Positions 48,133-60,787 are shown, numbered from the stretch's first letter. The stretch: DNA of 64,000 nt from Pseudomonas sp. S04 (GCF_009834545.1 NZ_CP019427.1:827001-891000), one strand, 5' to 3'. Notes: generated by a model from the sequence alone, not told the origin. Numbers and translations are program-made.

Positions 48133-48984
48133 ATGACTCTTGTACAGTCCTCAACCCGGTTGCCTTGCGGCAACCGGGTTCTTGATTTGGCCCATACGCA
48201 TGTCATGGGCATTCTCAATGTCACTCCTGATTCTTTCTCCGACGGCGGTCGTTTCAGTCAGCTCGATGCTGCCCTGAAGCACGCCGAGGCGATGGTGTCC
48301 GCGGGCGCTACCTTGATCGACGTCGGCGGTGAGTCGACTCGACCAGGTGCGCGGGCGGTCTCGCCGCTGGAGGAACTGGAGCGTGTAGCGCCGATTGTCG
48401 AGCGCCTGCACCGTGAACTAGATGTGATTATCTCGGTCGATACCTCCACGCCTGCGGTCATGCGTGAAACTGCGCGCCTGGGTGCGGGGTTGATCAATGA
48501 TGTTCGCTCGCTGCGGCGCGACGGTGCGCTGGACGCTGCAGCAGCTACCGGCCTGCCGGTATGCCTGATGCATATGCTCGGCGAGCCGGGAGATATGCAG
48601 GACAACCCCCACTATGCTGATGTAACGCGCGAAGTCGCAGGATTTCTCGCCGAGCGCATGGCGCAGTGTGTTGCAGTCGGTATCCCGGTCGAGCGGATTG
48701 TTCTGGATCCCGGCTTCGGATTCGCCAAGAACCTGCAGCACAACTTGAGTCTGTTCAAGCATATGGAGGCCCTGCATGCATTGGGGCGCCCGCTGCTGGT
48801 TGGGGTGTCTCGCAAAAGCATGATAGGGCAGGCGCTTAATCGCCCGGTGGGCGAGCGACTGCATGGCGGCCTCGCGCTCGCAGCGCTGGCGATGGTCAAG
48901 GGTGCGCGAATCCTGCGTGTGCATGACGTCGCCGAAACTGTGGACGTAGTGCGAATGATCGCAGCGGTAGAATCAGCCGAATAA
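48133..48984 (+). CDS. folP: Dihydropteroate synthase
   Basis: A 283-aa TIM-barrel enzyme joining p-aminobenzoate to the pterin pyrophosphate in folate synthesis; target of sulfonamides. Signatures are [15 protein letters not shown] and GGESTRPGA, with the C-terminal GVSRKSMIG and RVHDVAET. It starts eight bases after ftsH, in the conserved ftsH-folP-glmM order. Confidence 0.96.
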   Translation: MTLVQSSTRLPCGNRVLDLAHTHVMGILNVTPDSFSDGGRFSQLDAALKHAEAMVSAGATLIDVGGESTRPGARAVSPLEELERVAPIVERLHRELDVIISVDTSTPAVMRETARLGAGLINDVRSLRRDGALDAAAATGLPVCLMHMLGEPGDMQDNPHYADVTREVAGFLAERMAQCVAVGIPVERIVLDPGFGFAKNLQHNLSLFKHMEALHALGRPLLVGVSRKSMIGQALNRPVGERLHGGLALAALAMVKGARILRVHDVAETVDVVRMIAAVESAE

Positions 48985-49000
48985 GAATGTTGGAGTACTT

Positions 49001-50338
49001 ATGACTAAAAAATATTTTGGCACCGACGGTATCCGTGGTCGGGTCGGTACCTACCCGATTACTCCTGACTTCATGCTCAAGCTCGGCTGGGCTGCTGGCA
49101 TGGCGTTCCGGAAAATGGGCGCCTGCAAAGTCCTGGTGGGCAAGGACACGCGTATCTCGGGATACATGTTCGAGTCGGCGCTCGAGGCCGGACTGACGTC
49201 CGCCGGGGCGGATGTGATGCTGCTGGGGCCGATGCCTACGCCCGCCATCGCCTACCTGACGCGTACCTTTCATGCTGAAGCCGGCATCGTGATCAGTGCT
49301 TCGCACAATCCTCATGACGATAACGGCATCAAGTTTTTCTCCGGACAGGGCACCAAGCTGCCGGACGACATCGAGCTGATGATCGAAGAACTGCTCGACA
49401 CCCCGATGGTGGTAGTCGAGTCCAGCAAGATCGGCAAAGTGTCGCGCATCAACGATGCGTCCGGCCGCTACATTGAGTTCTGCAAAAGCAGTGTGCCGAC
49501 CGGTACCAGTTTTTCCGGGCTGAAGATTGTCATCGATTGCGCCCATGGCGCGGTGTACAAGGTCGCGCCGAGTGTCTTTCGCGAGCTGGGCGCCGAAGTG
49601 GTGGTGCTCTCTGCACAACCCAATGGCCTGAACATCAATGACAACTGCGGCTCGACCCATATGGGGCAGTTGCAGGCTGCGGTCCTGGCCGAGCAAGCCG
49701 ACCTGGGTATCGCCTTCGACGGTGATGGCGATCGGGTGCTGATGGTTGATCACACGGGTGCGATCGTCGACGGCGATGAGCTGTTGTTCATCATTGCCCG
49801 TGATCTGCACGAGCGTGGAATCCTGCAGGGCGGGGTAGTGGGCACGCTGATGAGTAACCTGGGGCTGGAGCTGGCCCTGGAAGAGCTGAAGATCCCGTTT
49901 GTGCGGGCCAATGTCGGTGACCGCTACGTGATTGCCGACCTGTTGGAGCGCGGCTGGAAGGTCGGGGGTGAAAACTCCGGGCATATCGTTTGCTTCAATC
50001 ACACCACCACCGGTGATGCGATCATTGCTGCGTTGCAGGTGTTGATGGCCTTGAAAGATCGCGACGAAGGTCTCGCCCAGGCGCGCCAGGCGCTGCGCAA
50101 ATGCCCTCAAGTATTGATCAATGTGCGCTTTGCGGGCGGGGTAAATCCTGTCGAGCACGCGGCCGTCAAGGAGGCGAGCGCCCGTGTTACCAAGGCAATG
50201 GCAGGGCGTGGTCGGGTCTTGCTGCGCAAGTCCGGTACCGAGCCGCTGGTGCGTGTGATGGTCGAAGGCGAGGATGAAACTCTGGTTCGTGGATACGCTG
50301 AAGAGCTGGCAAAACTGGTTGGTGAAGTTTCTGCCTGA
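49001..50338 (+). CDS. glmM: Phosphoglucosamine mutase
   Basis: A 445-aa phosphohexomutase. The phosphoserine is S101 in [10 protein letters not shown] and the metal loop is DGDGDR at 240-245. The sugar-binding loop is GGENSGH and the phosphate-binding end [12 protein letters not shown]. It converts glucosamine-6-P to glucosamine-1-P for UDP-GlcNAc synthesis. The start is 16 bases after folP. Confidence 0.97.
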   Translation: MTKKYFGTDGIRGRVGTYPITPDFMLKLGWAAGMAFRKMGACKVLVGKDTRISGYMFESALEAGLTSAGADVMLLGPMPTPAIAYLTRTFHAEAGIVISASHNPHDDNGIKFFSGQGTKLPDDIELMIEELLDTPMVVVESSKIGKVSRINDASGRYIEFCKSSVPTGTSFSGLKIVIDCAHGAVYKVAPSVFRELGAEVVVLSAQPNGLNINDNCGSTHMGQLQAAVLAEQADLGIAFDGDGDRVLMVDHTGAIVDGDELLFIIARDLHERGILQGGVVGTLMSNLGLELALEELKIPFVRANVGDRYVIADLLERGWKVGGENSGHIVCFNHTTTGDAIIAALQVLMALKDRDEGLAQARQALRKCPQVLINVRFAGGVNPVEHAAVKEASARVTKAMAGRGRVLLRKSGTEPLVRVMVEGEDETLVRGYAEELAKLVGEVSA

Positions 50339-50404
50339 ATTCGGCTTGCCAGCAATGATGTGGTTGGGTAACATCTGCGCCCACTTTGACCGACGAGGTA
50401 AAGC

Positions 50405-51160
50405 ATGCGTCGCCCTATGGTAGCTGGTAACTGGAAGATGCACGGTACCCGCGCCAGCGTCGCTGAGCTGATCGAAGGTCTCGGTGGTCTGGCCTTGCCG
50501 AGCGGTGTTGATGTCGCGGTATTCCCACCTTGCTTGTTTATCAACCAAGTGGTTGATGGCCTGGAAGGCAAGTCGATTTCGGTCGGCGCGCAGAATTCTG
50601 CGGTGGAAGCCATGCAAGGTGCACTGACGGGTGAAGTTGCGCCGAGTCAGTTGGTGGATGCAGGGTGTTCCCTGGTGCTTGTAGGGCACTCCGAACGCCG
50701 CCAGATAATGGGCGAGCGCGACGAGATGCTGATTCGCAAGTTCGCAGCGGCACAGGCATGTGGCTTGACTCCGGTGTTGTGTGTAGGGGAAACCCTCGAG
50801 CAGCGTGAAGCCGGACAAACTCTTGAAGTTGTCGGGCGTCAGCTGGACAGCATCATCGAGGAGCTGGGTGTTGGTGTCTTTGCCAAGGCAGTCATTGCTT
50901 ACGAGCCGGTCTGGGCCATTGGCACCGGGCTGACTGCTTCGCCGCAACAAGCGCAGGATGTGCATGCAGCCATTCGCGCGCAGTTGGCGGCAAAGAATTC
51001 TGAAGTCGCACAAGGTGTGCGGCTTCTATACGGCGGCAGCGTGAAGGCGGCCAATGCGGTCGAACTGTTCGGCATGCCGGATATCGATGGGGGGCTCATT
51101 GGTGGGGCTTCCCTGAATGCAGATGAGTTCGGTGCGATTATTCGTGCCGCGGGAAACTGA
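50405..51160 (+). CDS. tpiA: Triosephosphate isomerase
   Basis: A 251-aa TIM-barrel enzyme with N9 and K11 (GNWKMHG), H95 (VGHSERR) and catalytic E167 ([11 protein letters not shown]), plus the phosphate-binding YGGSV. It interconverts DHAP and GAP. Full length. secG follows after 4 bases. Confidence 0.97.
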   Translation: MRRPMVAGNWKMHGTRASVAELIEGLGGLALPSGVDVAVFPPCLFINQVVDGLEGKSISVGAQNSAVEAMQGALTGEVAPSQLVDAGCSLVLVGHSERRQIMGERDEMLIRKFAAAQACGLTPVLCVGETLEQREAGQTLEVVGRQLDSIIEELGVGVFAKAVIAYEPVWAIGTGLTASPQQAQDVHAAIRAQLAAKNSEVAQGVRLLYGGSVKAANAVELFGMPDIDGGLIGGASLNADEFGAIIRAAGN

Positions 51161-51164
51161 GAAA

Positions 51165-51548
51165 ATGCTGGAAACAGTCGTAGTCGTTTTTCATCTGCTG
51201 GGTGCATTGGGCGTAGTTGCTCTGGTATTGCTGCAGCAGGGTAAGGGTGCGGACGCTGGCGCGTCTTTCGGAGCAGGTGCTTCAAATACTGTGTTCGGAA
51301 GCCAAGGTTCCTCTACCTTTCTTAGTAAGTTTACTGCTATACTTGCCGCAGGTTTCTTCATAACCAGCTTAGGGTTAGGTTACTTTGCTAAAGAGAAAGC
51401 TCAACAGCTGACTCAAGTAGGTTTGCCAAACCCAGCGGTTCTTGAAGTACCAGTGCAAAAACCGGCTTCTGATGATGTACCGGTGCTTGAAGAGCAAAAG
51501 TCGGCAACTAATGCGACTGACGTACCTCCAGCTCAAGAGCAAAAGTAA
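51165..51548 (+). CDS. secG: Protein translocase subunit SecG
   Basis: A 127-aa protein with two membrane helices (about 1-22, [19 protein letters not shown], and 53-73) and the conserved [17 protein letters not shown] loop. It helps SecYE during preprotein translocation. The ATG at 51165 is the family start. The C-terminal tail is Pro/Glu/Ala-rich and variable. Confidence 0.94.
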   Translation: MLETVVVVFHLLGALGVVALVLLQQGKGADAGASFGAGASNTVFGSQGSSTFLSKFTAILAAGFFITSLGLGYFAKEKAQQLTQVGLPNPAVLEVPVQKPASDDVPVLEEQKSATNATDVPPAQEQK

Positions 51549-51570
51549 GAAGGGTTTCAAACGTAGTATT

Positions 51571-51656
51571 GCCGAGGTGGTGGAATTGGTAGACACGCAA
51601 CCTTGAGGTGGTTGTGCCCATAGGGTGTAGGGGTTCGAGTCCCCTTCTCGGTACCA
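51571..51656 (+). tRNA. tRNA-Leu (GAG)
   Basis: An 86-nt class II tRNA: acceptor GCCGAGG paired with TCTCGGT, discriminator A and encoded CCA, long variable arm, T-loop GTTCGAGTC. The anticodon loop CTTGAGG gives GAG, reading CUC and CUU. It lies 22 bases after secG. Confidence 0.95.
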
Positions 51657-51667
51657 ATTATCAGGAG

Positions 51668-51690
51668 AGCCCGCTGTTGCGGGCTTTCTT
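51668..51690 (+). terminator. Terminator after tRNA-Leu
   Basis: AGCCCGC-TGTT-GCGGGCT followed by TTCTT. Confidence 0.75.
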
Positions 51691-51707
51691 GTAGGTGGAA
51701 GGTTACA

Positions 51708-51736
51708 TTGACCCTGTCAGGGATCGGTCGTATACT
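51708..51736 (+). promoter_or_regulatory. Sigma-70 promoter of initiator tRNA and rimP-nusA operon
   Basis: TTGACC (51708) and TATACT (51731), separated by 17 bases. The predicted start is about 10 bases before the tRNA. Confidence 0.85.
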
Positions 51737-51752
51737 TCCGCCCCAGCTTTGT

Positions 51753-51829
<77 letters not shown>

Positions 51830-51837
51830 GTTTCAGG

Positions 51838-51859
51838 AGCCCCTTTTAAGGGGCTTTTT
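51838..51859 (+). terminator. Terminator after tRNA-fMet
   Basis: AGCCCC-TTTTAA-GGGGCT followed by a T-run. Readthrough may feed rimP-nusA. Confidence 0.85.
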
Positions 51860-51967
51860 GTTAGCTGGACACTTTCAACGCCGCTATTCGACGGCGTTTC
51901 AGGGATGGGCTTTTCGCCCATTTTTTTATTTTGCAAAGCATGCACATACATGCACGAGGGGGTTCAG

Positions 51968-52426
51968 GTGTCGAGCAAGCTAGAACAGTTGCAGGCCTTG
52001 CTGGCCCCGGTGGTCGTGGCCCTAGGCTATGAATGCTGGGGTATTGAGTTTTCGGCTCAAGGTCGTCACTCCATGTTGCGCGTTTATATCGATAAAGAGG
52101 GCGGCGTGCTGGTGGACGATTGCGCCATCGTCAGCCGGCAGATCAGCGGTGTGCTGGATGTTGAAGATCCAATCGCCGTTGAGTACACCCTTGAAGTTTC
52201 CTCGCCTGGCATGGAACGCCCGCTGTTCACTATTGAGCAGTTTGCAAAATTTGCCGGTGAACAAGTGAAGATCAAGCTGCGCTCGCCTTTTGAAGGTCGA
52301 CGCAACTTTCAGGGCCTTCTGCGCGGCGTAGAAGAGCAGGACGTCGTGGTGCAGGTTGAAGACCATGAGTTCCTGTTGCCGATCGATATGATCGACAAGG
52401 CCAACATTATTCCCAGTTTTGACTGA
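51968..52426 (+). CDS. rimP: Ribosome maturation factor RimP
   Basis: A 152-aa factor for 30S assembly. The GTG start at 51968 ([14 protein letters not shown]) has GAGGGGG about five bases upstream. [14 protein letters not shown] and [17 protein letters not shown] are family signatures. A longer frame from 51905 begins in unrelated sequence and is rejected. First protein gene of the nusA-infB operon. Confidence 0.93.
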   Translation: MSSKLEQLQALLAPVVVALGYECWGIEFSAQGRHSMLRVYIDKEGGVLVDDCAIVSRQISGVLDVEDPIAVEYTLEVSSPGMERPLFTIEQFAKFAGEQVKIKLRSPFEGRRNFQGLLRGVEEQDVVVQVEDHEFLLPIDMIDKANIIPSFD

Positions 52427-52485
52427 GACGTGCCAGAAACTGCGGATCCCGCGGATCCAATGGCTTGCGAAAGGCGAGGCGTACG

Positions 52486-53967
52486 ATGAGCAAAGAAGTA
52501 CTGCTGGTTGTTGAGTCGGTATCCAATGAAAAGGGCGTACCGGCTAACGTAATTTTTGAAGCGCTGGAGCTGGCCCTGGCCACTGCTACCAAGAAGCGGT
52601 TCGAGGACGAAGTCGATCTGCGTGTGGAAATCAATCGCCACACCGGTGCTTACGAGACTTTCCGTCGCTGGACGGTCGTCGAAGAAGCAGACCTGGACGA
52701 CCCGGCCATCGAAACCTGGCCGAGCAAGGTTGCGCAAACGCATCCGGGCGCCCAGGTAGGCGATGTCGTCGAAGAGAAGATCGAGTCGATCGAGTTCGGC
52801 CGTATCGCGGCACAGACTGCCAAGCAAGTCATTGTGCAGAAAGTTCGCGAAGCAGAACGTGCACAAGTGGTTGATGCCTATCGCGAGCGCCTGGGGGAAA
52901 TCATCTCCGGGACCGTGAAGAAAGTCACCCGCGACAACGTGATCGTCGATCTGGGCAACAACGCCGAGGCGTTGCTGGCCCGTGAAGACATCATTTCTCG
53001 CGAAACCTTCCGGGTGGGCGTGCGTCTGCGTGCGCTGCTCAAGGAAATCCGCACTGAAAACCGCGGCCCGCAGTTGATCCTGTCGCGTACCGCGCCGGAA
53101 ATGCTGATCGAGTTGTTCCGCATTGAAGTGCCGGAAATCGCTGAAGGCCTGATCGAAGTAATGGCAGCCTCCCGTGACCCGGGTTCGCGTGCCAAGATCG
53201 CGGTCCGCTCGAAAGACAAACGCATCGACCCGCAGGGCGCTTGCATTGGTATGCGCGGTTCGCGTGTCCAGGCAGTGTCCGGTGAGTTGGGCGGTGAGCG
53301 TGTGGATATCGTCCTGTGGGACGACAACCCAGCGCAGTTCGTGATCAACGCCATGTCCCCGGCTGAGGTTGCGGCAATTATCGTTGACGAAGATGCCCAT
53401 GCAATGGACATCGCCGTTGGCGCAGACAATCTGGCTCAGGCCATCGGTCGTGGTGGTCAGAACGTGCGTCTGGCTAGCCAGCTGACTGGCTGGACCCTGA
53501 ACGTGATGACCGAATCGGACATCCAGGCTAAGCAGCAAGCAGAAACCGGCGATATCCTGCGCAACTTCATCGACGAGCTGGAAGTCGACGAAGACCTGGC
53601 ACAGGTGCTGGTAGATGAGGGCTTCACTAGCCTGGAAGAGATTGCCTACGTACCGTTGGAAGAAATGCTCAACATCGACGGCTTTGACGAAGACACCGTC
53701 AACGAGCTTCGCGCTCGGGCCAAGGATCGTTTGTTGACTAAAGCCATCGCTACTGAGGAAAAGCTGGCAGACGCCCATCCGGCCGAAGACCTGCTCTCGC
53801 TTGAGGGTATGGACAAGGATTTGGCGATGGAACTGGCGGTGCGCGGCGTAATTACCCGCGAAGACCTGGCCGAGCAGTCTATTGACGACCTGCTCGACAT
53901 CGACGGCATTGACGATGATCGTGCCGGCAAGTTGATCATGGCCGCCCGAGCCCATTGGTTCGAGTAA
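52486..53967 (+). CDS. nusA: Transcription termination/antitermination factor NusA
   Basis: A 493-aa factor: N-terminal RNAP-binding domain (about 1-130), S1 domain (about 135-200), two KH domains ([21 protein letters not shown] region; [21 protein letters not shown]) and two C-terminal acidic repeats ([39 protein letters not shown]). ATG at 52486 ([12 protein letters not shown]). Confidence 0.97.
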   Translation: MSKEVLLVVESVSNEKGVPANVIFEALELALATATKKRFEDEVDLRVEINRHTGAYETFRRWTVVEEADLDDPAIETWPSKVAQTHPGAQVGDVVEEKIESIEFGRIAAQTAKQVIVQKVREAERAQVVDAYRERLGEIISGTVKKVTRDNVIVDLGNNAEALLAREDIISRETFRVGVRLRALLKEIRTENRGPQLILSRTAPEMLIELFRIEVPEIAEGLIEVMAASRDPGSRAKIAVRSKDKRIDPQGACIGMRGSRVQAVSGELGGERVDIVLWDDNPAQFVINAMSPAEVAAIIVDEDAHAMDIAVGADNLAQAIGRGGQNVRLASQLTGWTLNVMTESDIQAKQQAETGDILRNFIDELEVDEDLAQVLVDEGFTSLEEIAYVPLEEMLNIDGFDEDTVNELRARAKDRLLTKAIATEEKLADAHPAEDLLSLEGMDKDLAMELAVRGVITREDLAEQSIDDLLDIDGIDDDRAGKLIMAARAHWFE

Positions 53968-53993
53968 TAGGCGCGGCCTGAGGAGAGAAGTGC

Positions 53994-56519
53994 ATGACGC
54001 AAGTCACGGTGAAACAACTGGCCGATGAGGTCAAAACACCGGTAGAGCGCCTGCTGCAGCAGATGCGTGAGGCAGGTCTGCCGCACACCGCCGCCGAGGA
54101 ACATGTGACCGACAGTGAGAAGCAATCTTTGCTGACTCACTTGAAAAGCAGCCACAAGGCGAAAGTGGAAGAACCGCGCAAGATCACGTTGCAGCGTAAA
54201 ACCACCAGCACCCTGCGTGTTGCTGGCAGCAAAAGCATCAGCGTTGAAGTACGCAAGAAGAAAGTCTTCGTACAGCGCAGCCCGGAAGAAATCGAAGCCG
54301 AGCGCAAACGCGAACTGGAAGAACGTCGCGCAGTAGAAAATGCTGCACGTCAGAAGGCTGAAGAAGAAGCCAAGCGTCGCGCCGAAGAAGAAGCGCGTCG
54401 CCAGCCTGCTGCTGCGCAAACCGCTACTTCCGGCGCTGTTGCAGCGCCTGCTGCGGCTGCCGAGCCAGTGCGTGAGAGCGCACCGGTGGCTGCTGCTCCA
54501 GCACCGTCTGCTGACGTTCGCAACAAGCAGAACGAACAGCGCCGTCCGGACAAACCACGTGCAGACGACAACAGTCGTCGTGGCAGTGGCGATGGTGAGC
54601 GCAAAAACGCTCCGCATCGTGCTTCGGTCAAGGAAAAAGCGCCTGCTCCACGTGTTGCGCCACGTACTACCGACGAAGAAAGCGACAGCTTCCGTCGTGG
54701 TGGTCGCGGCAAGGCCAAGCTGAAAAAACGCAACGCCCACGGTTTCCAGAGCCCAACCGGCCCTGTCGTGCGTGAAGTGAAGATCGGCGAGACCATCACT
54801 GTGGGCGATCTCGCCCAGCAGATGTCGGTCAAGGCTGCTGAAATCATCAAGTTCATGTTCAAACTGGGTACTCCAGCGACCATCAACCAAGTGCTTGATC
54901 AGGAAACTGCTCAACTGGTTGCTGAAGAGCTGGGCCACAAAGTGACCCTGGTCAGCGACACCGCCCTGGAAGATTCCCTGGCTGAGTCCCTGAAGTTTGA
55001 AGGCGAGACCTTCTCCCGTGCGCCAGTCGTGACCGTAATGGGCCACGTTGACCATGGTAAGACCTCGCTGCTCGACTACATCCGTCGTGCCAAGGTAGCT
55101 GCGGGCGAAGCCGGCGGTATCACCCAGCACATCGGTGCCTACCACGTTGAAACCGAACGCGGCATGGTCACCTTCCTTGACACCCCAGGTCACGCCGCGT
55201 TTACCGCCATGCGTGCCCGTGGTGCCAAGGCGACCGACATCGTGATCCTGGTAGTTGCAGCGGACGACGGCGTGATGCCGCAGACCATTGAAGCTGTCCA
55301 GCACGCCAAGGCCGCTGGTGTTCCTCTGGTCGTTGCAGTGAACAAAATCGACAAGCCGGGCGCCGATCTCGATCGCATCCGTAGCGAACTGTCGGTTCAT
55401 GGCGTGACGTCGGAAGAGTGGGGCGGTGATACGCCATTCGTTTCGGTTTCGGCGAAAGTCGGTACCGGTGTAGACGAACTGCTCGAAGCCGTCCTGCTGC
55501 AAGCCGAAGTTCTCGAACTGAAAGCAACTCCATCGGCCCCTGGTCGCGGTGTTGTGGTTGAATCGCGTCTCGACAAAGGTCGTGGCCCGGTTGCAACCGT
55601 TCTGGTTCAAGACGGTACCCTGCGCCAAGGCGACATGGTCCTGGTCGGTTCGAACTATGGCCGTGTACGTGCCATGCTCGACGAGAACGGCAAGCCAATC
55701 AAGGAAGCCGGTCCTTCCATCCCTGTCGAGATCCTCGGCCTGGACGGTACCCCGGACGCTGGCGACGAGATGAGCGTGGTTGCCGACGAGAAGAAAGCCC
55801 GTGAAGTGGCTCTGTTCCGTCAAGGCAAGTTCCGTGAAGTCAAACTGGCTCGTGCTCACGCAGGCAAGCTGGAAAACATCTTCGAGAACATGGGCCAGGA
55901 AGAGAAGAAGACGCTTAACATCGTCCTCAAATCTGACGTTCGTGGTTCGTTGGAAGCGTTGAACGGCGCCTTGAACGGCCTGGGTAACGACGAAGTGCAA
56001 GTGCGTGTAGTGGGTGGCGGTGTCGGTGGTATCACCGAGTCCGACGCCAACCTGGCACTGGCCTCCAACGCTGTACTGTTCGGCTTCAACGTGCGTGCCG
56101 ATGCTGGCGCGCGCAAGATCGTCGAGCAGGAAGGCCTGGATATGCGTTACTACAACGTGATCTACGACATCATCGAAGACGTCAAGAAGGCCCTGACCGG
56201 CATGCTTGGCAGCGACGTCCGGGAGAACATCCTGGGTATTGCTGAAGTCCGCGACGTGTTCCGTTCGCCGAAGTTTGGCGCGATCGCCGGTTGCATGGTT
56301 GTTGAAGGTATCGTGCACCGTAACCGTCCAATCCGTGTACTGCGTGAAGACATCGTTATCTTCGAAGGCGAGCTGGAATCCCTGCGCCGCTTCAAGGATG
56401 ACGCTTCCGAAGTACGTGCTGGCATGGAATGCGGTATCGGCGTGAAGAGCTACAACGACGTCAAAGTCGGTGACAAGATCGAAGTCTTCGAGAAGGTTCA
56501 GGTTGCTCGCAGCCTCTAA
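53994..56519 (+). CDS. infB: Translation initiation factor IF-2
   Basis: An 841-aa GTPase. The N-terminus has IF2-N helices and a long charged Ala/Arg/Glu-rich linker (about 90-240). The G domain has G1 [10 protein letters not shown]3 DTPGHAAF and G4 NKID. Domains II-IV follow and bind fMet-tRNA and the ribosome. GGAG precedes the ATG. Confidence 0.98.
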   Translation: MTQVTVKQLADEVKTPVERLLQQMREAGLPHTAAEEHVTDSEKQSLLTHLKSSHKAKVEEPRKITLQRKTTSTLRVAGSKSISVEVRKKKVFVQRSPEEIEAERKRELEERRAVENAARQKAEEEAKRRAEEEARRQPAAAQTATSGAVAAPAAAAEPVRESAPVAAAPAPSADVRNKQNEQRRPDKPRADDNSRRGSGDGERKNAPHRASVKEKAPAPRVAPRTTDEESDSFRRGGRGKAKLKKRNAHGFQSPTGPVVREVKIGETITVGDLAQQMSVKAAEIIKFMFKLGTPATINQVLDQETAQLVAEELGHKVTLVSDTALEDSLAESLKFEGETFSRAPVVTVMGHVDHGKTSLLDYIRRAKVAAGEAGGITQHIGAYHVETERGMVTFLDTPGHAAFTAMRARGAKATDIVILVVAADDGVMPQTIEAVQHAKAAGVPLVVAVNKIDKPGADLDRIRSELSVHGVTSEEWGGDTPFVSVSAKVGTGVDELLEAVLLQAEVLELKATPSAPGRGVVVESRLDKGRGPVATVLVQDGTLRQGDMVLVGSNYGRVRAMLDENGKPIKEAGPSIPVEILGLDGTPDAGDEMSVVADEKKAREVALFRQGKFREVKLARAHAGKLENIFENMGQEEKKTLNIVLKSDVRGSLEALNGALNGLGNDEVQVRVVGGGVGGITESDANLALASNAVLFGFNVRADAGARKIVEQEGLDMRYYNVIYDIIEDVKKALTGMLGSDVRENILGIAEVRDVFRSPKFGAIAGCMVVEGIVHRNRPIRVLREDIVIFEGELESLRRFKDDASEVRAGMECGIGVKSYNDVKVGDKIEVFEKVQVARSL

Positions 56520-56590
56520 CTCGCGCACTTCAAGAGCCGTGATGGGCAGCCGCATGCAAATGCACGGCGCATCGCCCGGACTCTAAACGC

Positions 56591-56625
56591 AACGCCCGGT
56601 CTGGCTTCTGTCAGGCCGGGCGTTT
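56591..56625 (+). terminator. Hairpin between infB and rbfA
   Basis: AACGCCCGG(T/C)CTG arms form a long stem around a short loop in the 159-base gap, followed only by TTTG. Probably a partial terminator or processing site inside the operon. Confidence 0.5.
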
Positions 56626-56678
56626 GCCGCTTTCAGACCACACGGGTTTCACCGTGAGGCAGTAACAGGTAACAAGAC

Positions 56679-57080
56679 ATGGCAAAAGAATACAGCCGTA
56701 CCCAACGTATCGGCGATCAGATGCAGCGTGAGCTGGCACAACTGATCCGTCGTGAAGTCAAAGACCCGCGTGTTGGTCTGGTCACCATTACCGCTGTTGA
56801 AGTCAGCCGTGACGTCGGTCACGCCAAGATCTTCATCACCGTGATGGGCCAGGACAGTGCCGAGGACATCGCACAAAGCATCAAGGTGCTGAACTCGGCT
56901 GCAGGCTTCCTGCGCATGCAGCTGGCTCGCGAGATGAAGCTGCGTAGCGTTCCGCAACTGCACTTCCACTATGACGAAAGTGTCGTACGTGGTGCTCATC
57001 TGTCGGCATTGATCGAGCGCGCCGTGGCTGAAGACAATCAGCACCCGGTCGCGGCAGAAACCGAAGACACCAAGGAGTAA
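56679..57080 (+). CDS. rbfA: Ribosome-binding factor A
   Basis: A 133-aa KH-like protein for 30S maturation and cold adaptation. [19 protein letters not shown] is the typical start, and [20 protein letters not shown] the typical C-terminal part. truB begins 4 bases after its stop. Confidence 0.96.
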   Translation: MAKEYSRTQRIGDQMQRELAQLIRREVKDPRVGLVTITAVEVSRDVGHAKIFITVMGQDSAEDIAQSIKVLNSAAGFLRMQLAREMKLRSVPQLHFHYDESVVRGAHLSALIERAVAEDNQHPVAAETEDTKE

Positions 57081-57083
57081 TCG

Positions 57084-58001
57084 GTGGCTCAGGTCAAACG
57101 TATCCGTCGTAACGTCAGCGGCATCATCCTGCTCGACAAGCCGTTGGGGTTCACCTCCAACGCTGCCTTGCAGAAGGTGCGCTGGTTGCTCAATGCCGAA
57201 AAGGCTGGCCACACCGGCAGTCTCGACCCGTTGGCCACCGGCGTGTTGCCGCTGTGCTTCGGTGAGGCGACCAAGTTCTCGCAATACCTGCTCGATTCCG
57301 ACAAGGGTTATGAAACCCTGGCGCAATTGGGCAAGACCACCACCACGGCGGATGCCGAGGGTGACGTTTTGCAGGAACGCCCGGTGACCGTTGGTCGCAC
57401 CGATATCGAAGCTGTATTGCCCAGTTTTCGCGGGAAAATCAGTCAGATACCGCCGATGTACTCGGCACTCAAACGCGATGGCCAGCCGTTGTACAAGCTG
57501 GCACGAGCAGGCGAAGTGGTGGAGCGCGAACCGCGATCTGTTACTATTGCGCGCTTGGAATTGCTGGCCTTTGAAGGTGACACTGCGCGCTTTGCCGTAG
57601 ATTGCAGCAAAGGCACCTATATCCGTACCCTGGTGGAGGATATTGGTGAACAGCTCGGCTGTGGTGCTTACGTGGCAGAACTGCGACGTACCCAGGCCGG
57701 TCCATTCAGCCTGGCCCAGACGGTCACGCTGGAAGAGTTGGAAGCGGTACATGCCGAAGGCGGCAACGAAGCGGTTGACCGTTTCCTGATGCCATCGGAC
57801 AGCGGCTTGCTGGATTGGCCGCTGCTGCAGTTCTCGGAGCACAGCTCGTTCTACTGGCTCAACGGCCAGCCGGTTCGCGCCCCGGATGCACCGAAGTTCG
57901 GCATGGTACGGGTACAGGATCACAATGGTCGCTTCATCGGTATCGGTGAAGTGAGCGAAGACGGGCGCATCGCGCCACGTCGACTGATTCGGTCAGAATG
58001 A
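57084..58001 (+). CDS. truB: tRNA pseudouridine(55) synthase TruB
   Basis: A 305-aa enzyme with catalytic D48 in [11 protein letters not shown], and the downstream [18 protein letters not shown] and [10 protein letters not shown] motifs. It makes pseudouridine 55 in the T-loop of tRNAs. The GTG start at 57084 has AAGGAG upstream. Confidence 0.97.
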   Translation: MAQVKRIRRNVSGIILLDKPLGFTSNAALQKVRWLLNAEKAGHTGSLDPLATGVLPLCFGEATKFSQYLLDSDKGYETLAQLGKTTTTADAEGDVLQERPVTVGRTDIEAVLPSFRGKISQIPPMYSALKRDGQPLYKLARAGEVVEREPRSVTIARLELLAFEGDTARFAVDCSKGTYIRTLVEDIGEQLGCGAYVAELRRTQAGPFSLAQTVTLEELEAVHAEGGNEAVDRFLMPSDSGLLDWPLLQFSEHSSFYWLNGQPVRAPDAPKFGMVRVQDHNGRFIGIGEVSEDGRIAPRRLIRSE

Positions 58002-58116
58002 CCGGACGAGGGTGGCTGTTAACAGGCACGGTCACTACTCATTTTTAGATACAGGGATTTGTCCCTGGCCTGTTGAAACTGCCCTTTGGGTGGTTTCCTG
58101 ATAAAAGGATTGCCTC

Positions 58117-58386
58117 ATGGCTCTCGACGTTCAAGAAAAAGCACAAATCGTAGCTGACTACCAGCAAGCTGTTGGTGACACTGGTTCGCCAGAAGTGCAA
58201 GTTGCACTGCTGACCCACAACATCAACAAGCTGCAAGGTCACTTCAAGGCCAACGGTAAAGATCACCACTCCCGTCGTGGTCTGATCCGCATGGTAAACC
58301 AGCGTCGTAAGCTGCTGGACTACCTGAAAGGCAAGGATCTGGGTCGTTATCAGACTCTGATCGGTCGCCTGGGTCTGCGTCGCTAA
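58117..58386 (+). CDS. rpsO: 30S ribosomal protein S15
   Basis: 89 aa, standard length, with [18 protein letters not shown] and [17 protein letters not shown]. Binds 16S rRNA early in assembly. pnp follows after about 194 bases, the conserved rpsO-pnp pair. Confidence 0.98.
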   Translation: MALDVQEKAQIVADYQQAVGDTGSPEVQVALLTHNINKLQGHFKANGKDHHSRRGLIRMVNQRRKLLDYLKGKDLGRYQTLIGRLGLRR

Positions 58387-58580
58387 TAAGCGATTGCGCT
58401 AGAGGTTGGTTGTCTGTCGTACGTCAGTGGGATTCCCGCTGGCGCATGGCAGGCTCCCAGCCTCAAGTTTTATCTGGATACACGTTTTACCCTGGACAGG
58501 CGTTGGGCCGATTCCCGACATTGCCCAAGAATTTCGCAAGAAGACAAGTTCCCCAAGAGCCACAAAGAAGGTAGGACACC

Positions 58581-60686
58581 GTGAACCCGGTAATCAAAAA
58601 ATTCCAGTTCGGTCAGTCGACCGTTACCCTCGAGACTGGCCGTATCGCCCGTCAGGCCTCCGGCGCAGTATTGGTCACCGTTGACGACGACGTCAGCGTG
58701 TTGGTGACTGTAGTCGGTGCCAAGCAAGCCGATCCAGGCAAAGGCTTCTTCCCTCTGTCCGTCCACTACCAGGAAAAGACTTACGCTGCCGGTAAGATCC
58801 CTGGCGGTTTCTTCAAGCGTGAAGGCCGTCCTTCCGAGAAAGAAACCCTGACTTCCCGACTGATCGACCGTCCGATCCGTCCGCTGTTCCCAGAAGGCTT
58901 CATGAACGAAGTGCAGGTTGTCTGCACCGTCGTTTCCACCAGCAAGAAGACCGATCCGGACATCGCTGCGATGATCGGTACCTCGGCTGCCCTGGCCATC
59001 TCCGGCATTCCTTTCGATGGCCCGATCGGCGCTGCCCGCGTTGCGTTCCACGAAAGCACCGGCTACCTGCTGAACCCGACTTACGAACAACAGAAAGCTT
59101 CGAGCCTGGACATGGTCGTTGCCGGTACTTCGGAAGCCGTGTTGATGGTTGAATCGGAAGCCAAAGAGCTGACCGAAGACCAGATGCTGGGCGCGGTACT
59201 GTTTGCTCACGACGAGTTCCAGGTGGTGATCAACGCTGTTAAAGAACTGGCTGCCGAAGCTGCCAAGCCAACCTGGACCTGGGCTCCTGCGCCTGAAGCC
59301 ACTGCACTGCTGGGCGCTATCCGTGCCGAGTTCGGCGACGCTATCTCCCAGGCTTACGCCATCACCGTCAAGGCCGACCGTTACGCTCGCCTGGGCGAGT
59401 TGAAGGATCAGGTTGTAGCCAAGCTGTCCGGTGAAGAAGGCCAGCCTTCTTCCAGCGAAGTGAAAGCGGCCTTCGGCGAAATCGAATACCGCACCGTTCG
59501 CGAAAACATCGTCAACGGCAAGCCACGTATCGATGGTCGCGACACCAAGACCGTACGCCCGCTGAACATCGAAGTCGGTGTTCTGCCCAAGACCCACGGT
59601 TCGGCTCTGTTCACCCGTGGCGAAACCCAGGCCCTGGTAGTCGCGACTCTGGGCACTGCCCGTGACGCACAACTGCTGGACACCCTGGAAGGCGAGAAAA
59701 AAGACCCGTTCATGCTGCACTACAACTTCCCTCCGTTCTCGGTAGGTGAGTGTGGTCGCATGGGTGGCGCTGGTCGTCGCGAAATCGGTCACGGCCGTCT
59801 GGCTCGTCGTTCGATCGCTGCCATGCTGCCTGCTGCCGATGTGTTCCCGTACACCATCCGCGTGGTATCGGAAATCACCGAATCCAACGGTTCGAGCTCC
59901 ATGGCTTCCGTTTGCGGCGCTTCCCTGGCCCTGATGGACGCTGGTGTACCGATGAAGGCACCGGTTGCCGGTATCGCCATGGGTCTGGTTAAAGAAGGCG
60001 AGAAGTTCGCCGTCCTGACCGACATCCTGGGCGACGAAGACCACCTCGGCGACATGGACTTCAAGGTAGCCGGTACCGCCAAAGGTGTTACCGCGCTGCA
60101 GATGGACATCAAGATCAAGGGCATCACCGAAGAAATCATGGAAATCGCTCTGGGCCAAGCCCTGGAAGCGCGCCTGAACATCCTCGGTCAGATGAACCAG
60201 ATCATTGGTCAGTCCCGCACTGAGCTGTCGGAAAATGCTCCGACCATGATCGCGATGAAAATCGACACCGACAAAATCCGTGATGTCATCGGTAAAGGCG
60301 GCGCGACCATCCGTGCGATCTGTGAAGAAACCAAGGCTTCGATCGACATCGAAGACGACGGTTCGATCAAGATCTTCGGCGAAACCAAGGAAGCTGCTGA
60401 AGCTGCTCGTCAGCGCGTCCTGGGCATCACCGCAGAAGCCGAGATCGGCAAGATCTACGTCGGTAAGGTTGAGCGCATCGTCGACTTCGGCGCATTCGTC
60501 AACATCCTGCCGGGCAAGGACGGTCTGGTTCACATCTCGATGCTGAGCGACGCTCGCGTAGAGAAAGTGACCGACATCCTCAAAGAAGGCCAGGAAGTGG
60601 AAGTACTGGTACTGGACGTGGACAACCGCGGCCGTATCAAGCTGTCCATCAAAGACGTAGCAGCAGCCAAGGCTTCGGGCGTTTAA
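58581..60686 (+). CDS. pnp: Polyribonucleotide nucleotidyltransferase (PNPase)
   Basis: A 701-aa 3'-5' phosphorolytic exoribonuclease: two RNase PH domains (about 1-215 and 300-540; [19 protein letters not shown] in the second), KH domain ([17 protein letters not shown]) and C-terminal S1 domain ([21 protein letters not shown]). GTG start at 58581 with GGTAGGA upstream. Part of the degradosome. Confidence 0.98.
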   Translation: MNPVIKKFQFGQSTVTLETGRIARQASGAVLVTVDDDVSVLVTVVGAKQADPGKGFFPLSVHYQEKTYAAGKIPGGFFKREGRPSEKETLTSRLIDRPIRPLFPEGFMNEVQVVCTVVSTSKKTDPDIAAMIGTSAALAISGIPFDGPIGAARVAFHESTGYLLNPTYEQQKASSLDMVVAGTSEAVLMVESEAKELTEDQMLGAVLFAHDEFQVVINAVKELAAEAAKPTWTWAPAPEATALLGAIRAEFGDAISQAYAITVKADRYARLGELKDQVVAKLSGEEGQPSSSEVKAAFGEIEYRTVRENIVNGKPRIDGRDTKTVRPLNIEVGVLPKTHGSALFTRGETQALVVATLGTARDAQLLDTLEGEKKDPFMLHYNFPPFSVGECGRMGGAGRREIGHGRLARRSIAAMLPAADVFPYTIRVVSEITESNGSSSMASVCGASLALMDAGVPMKAPVAGIAMGLVKEGEKFAVLTDILGDEDHLGDMDFKVAGTAKGVTALQMDIKIKGITEEIMEIALGQALEARLNILGQMNQIIGQSRTELSENAPTMIAMKIDTDKIRDVIGKGGATIRAICEETKASIDIEDDGSIKIFGETKEAAEAARQRVLGITAEAEIGKIYVGKVERIVDFGAFVNILPGKDGLVHISMLSDARVEKVTDILKEGQEVEVLVLDVDNRGRIKLSIKDVAAAKASGV

Positions 60687-60721
60687 TCACGCCCTGCGCC
60701 TGACCGCTTCAACGTTCCGAG

Positions 60722-60757
60722 AAATGCCCCGCAGTGAAAGCTGCGGGGCATTTTTTT
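60722..60757 (+). terminator. Intrinsic terminator after pnp
   Basis: AAATGCCCCGCAG / CTGCGGGGCATTT form a 13-bp stem with a 6-base loop, followed by a T-run. Confidence 0.92.
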
Positions 60758-60787
60758 GCCTGCAAGAAATTGACACCACCGGGGAAG

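Noticed and set aside
51905..51967. Upstream extension of RimP to an ATG at 51905
   Set aside because: The extension is unlike RimP, whereas the GTG at 51968 has an ideal Shine-Dalgarno and the family N-terminus.
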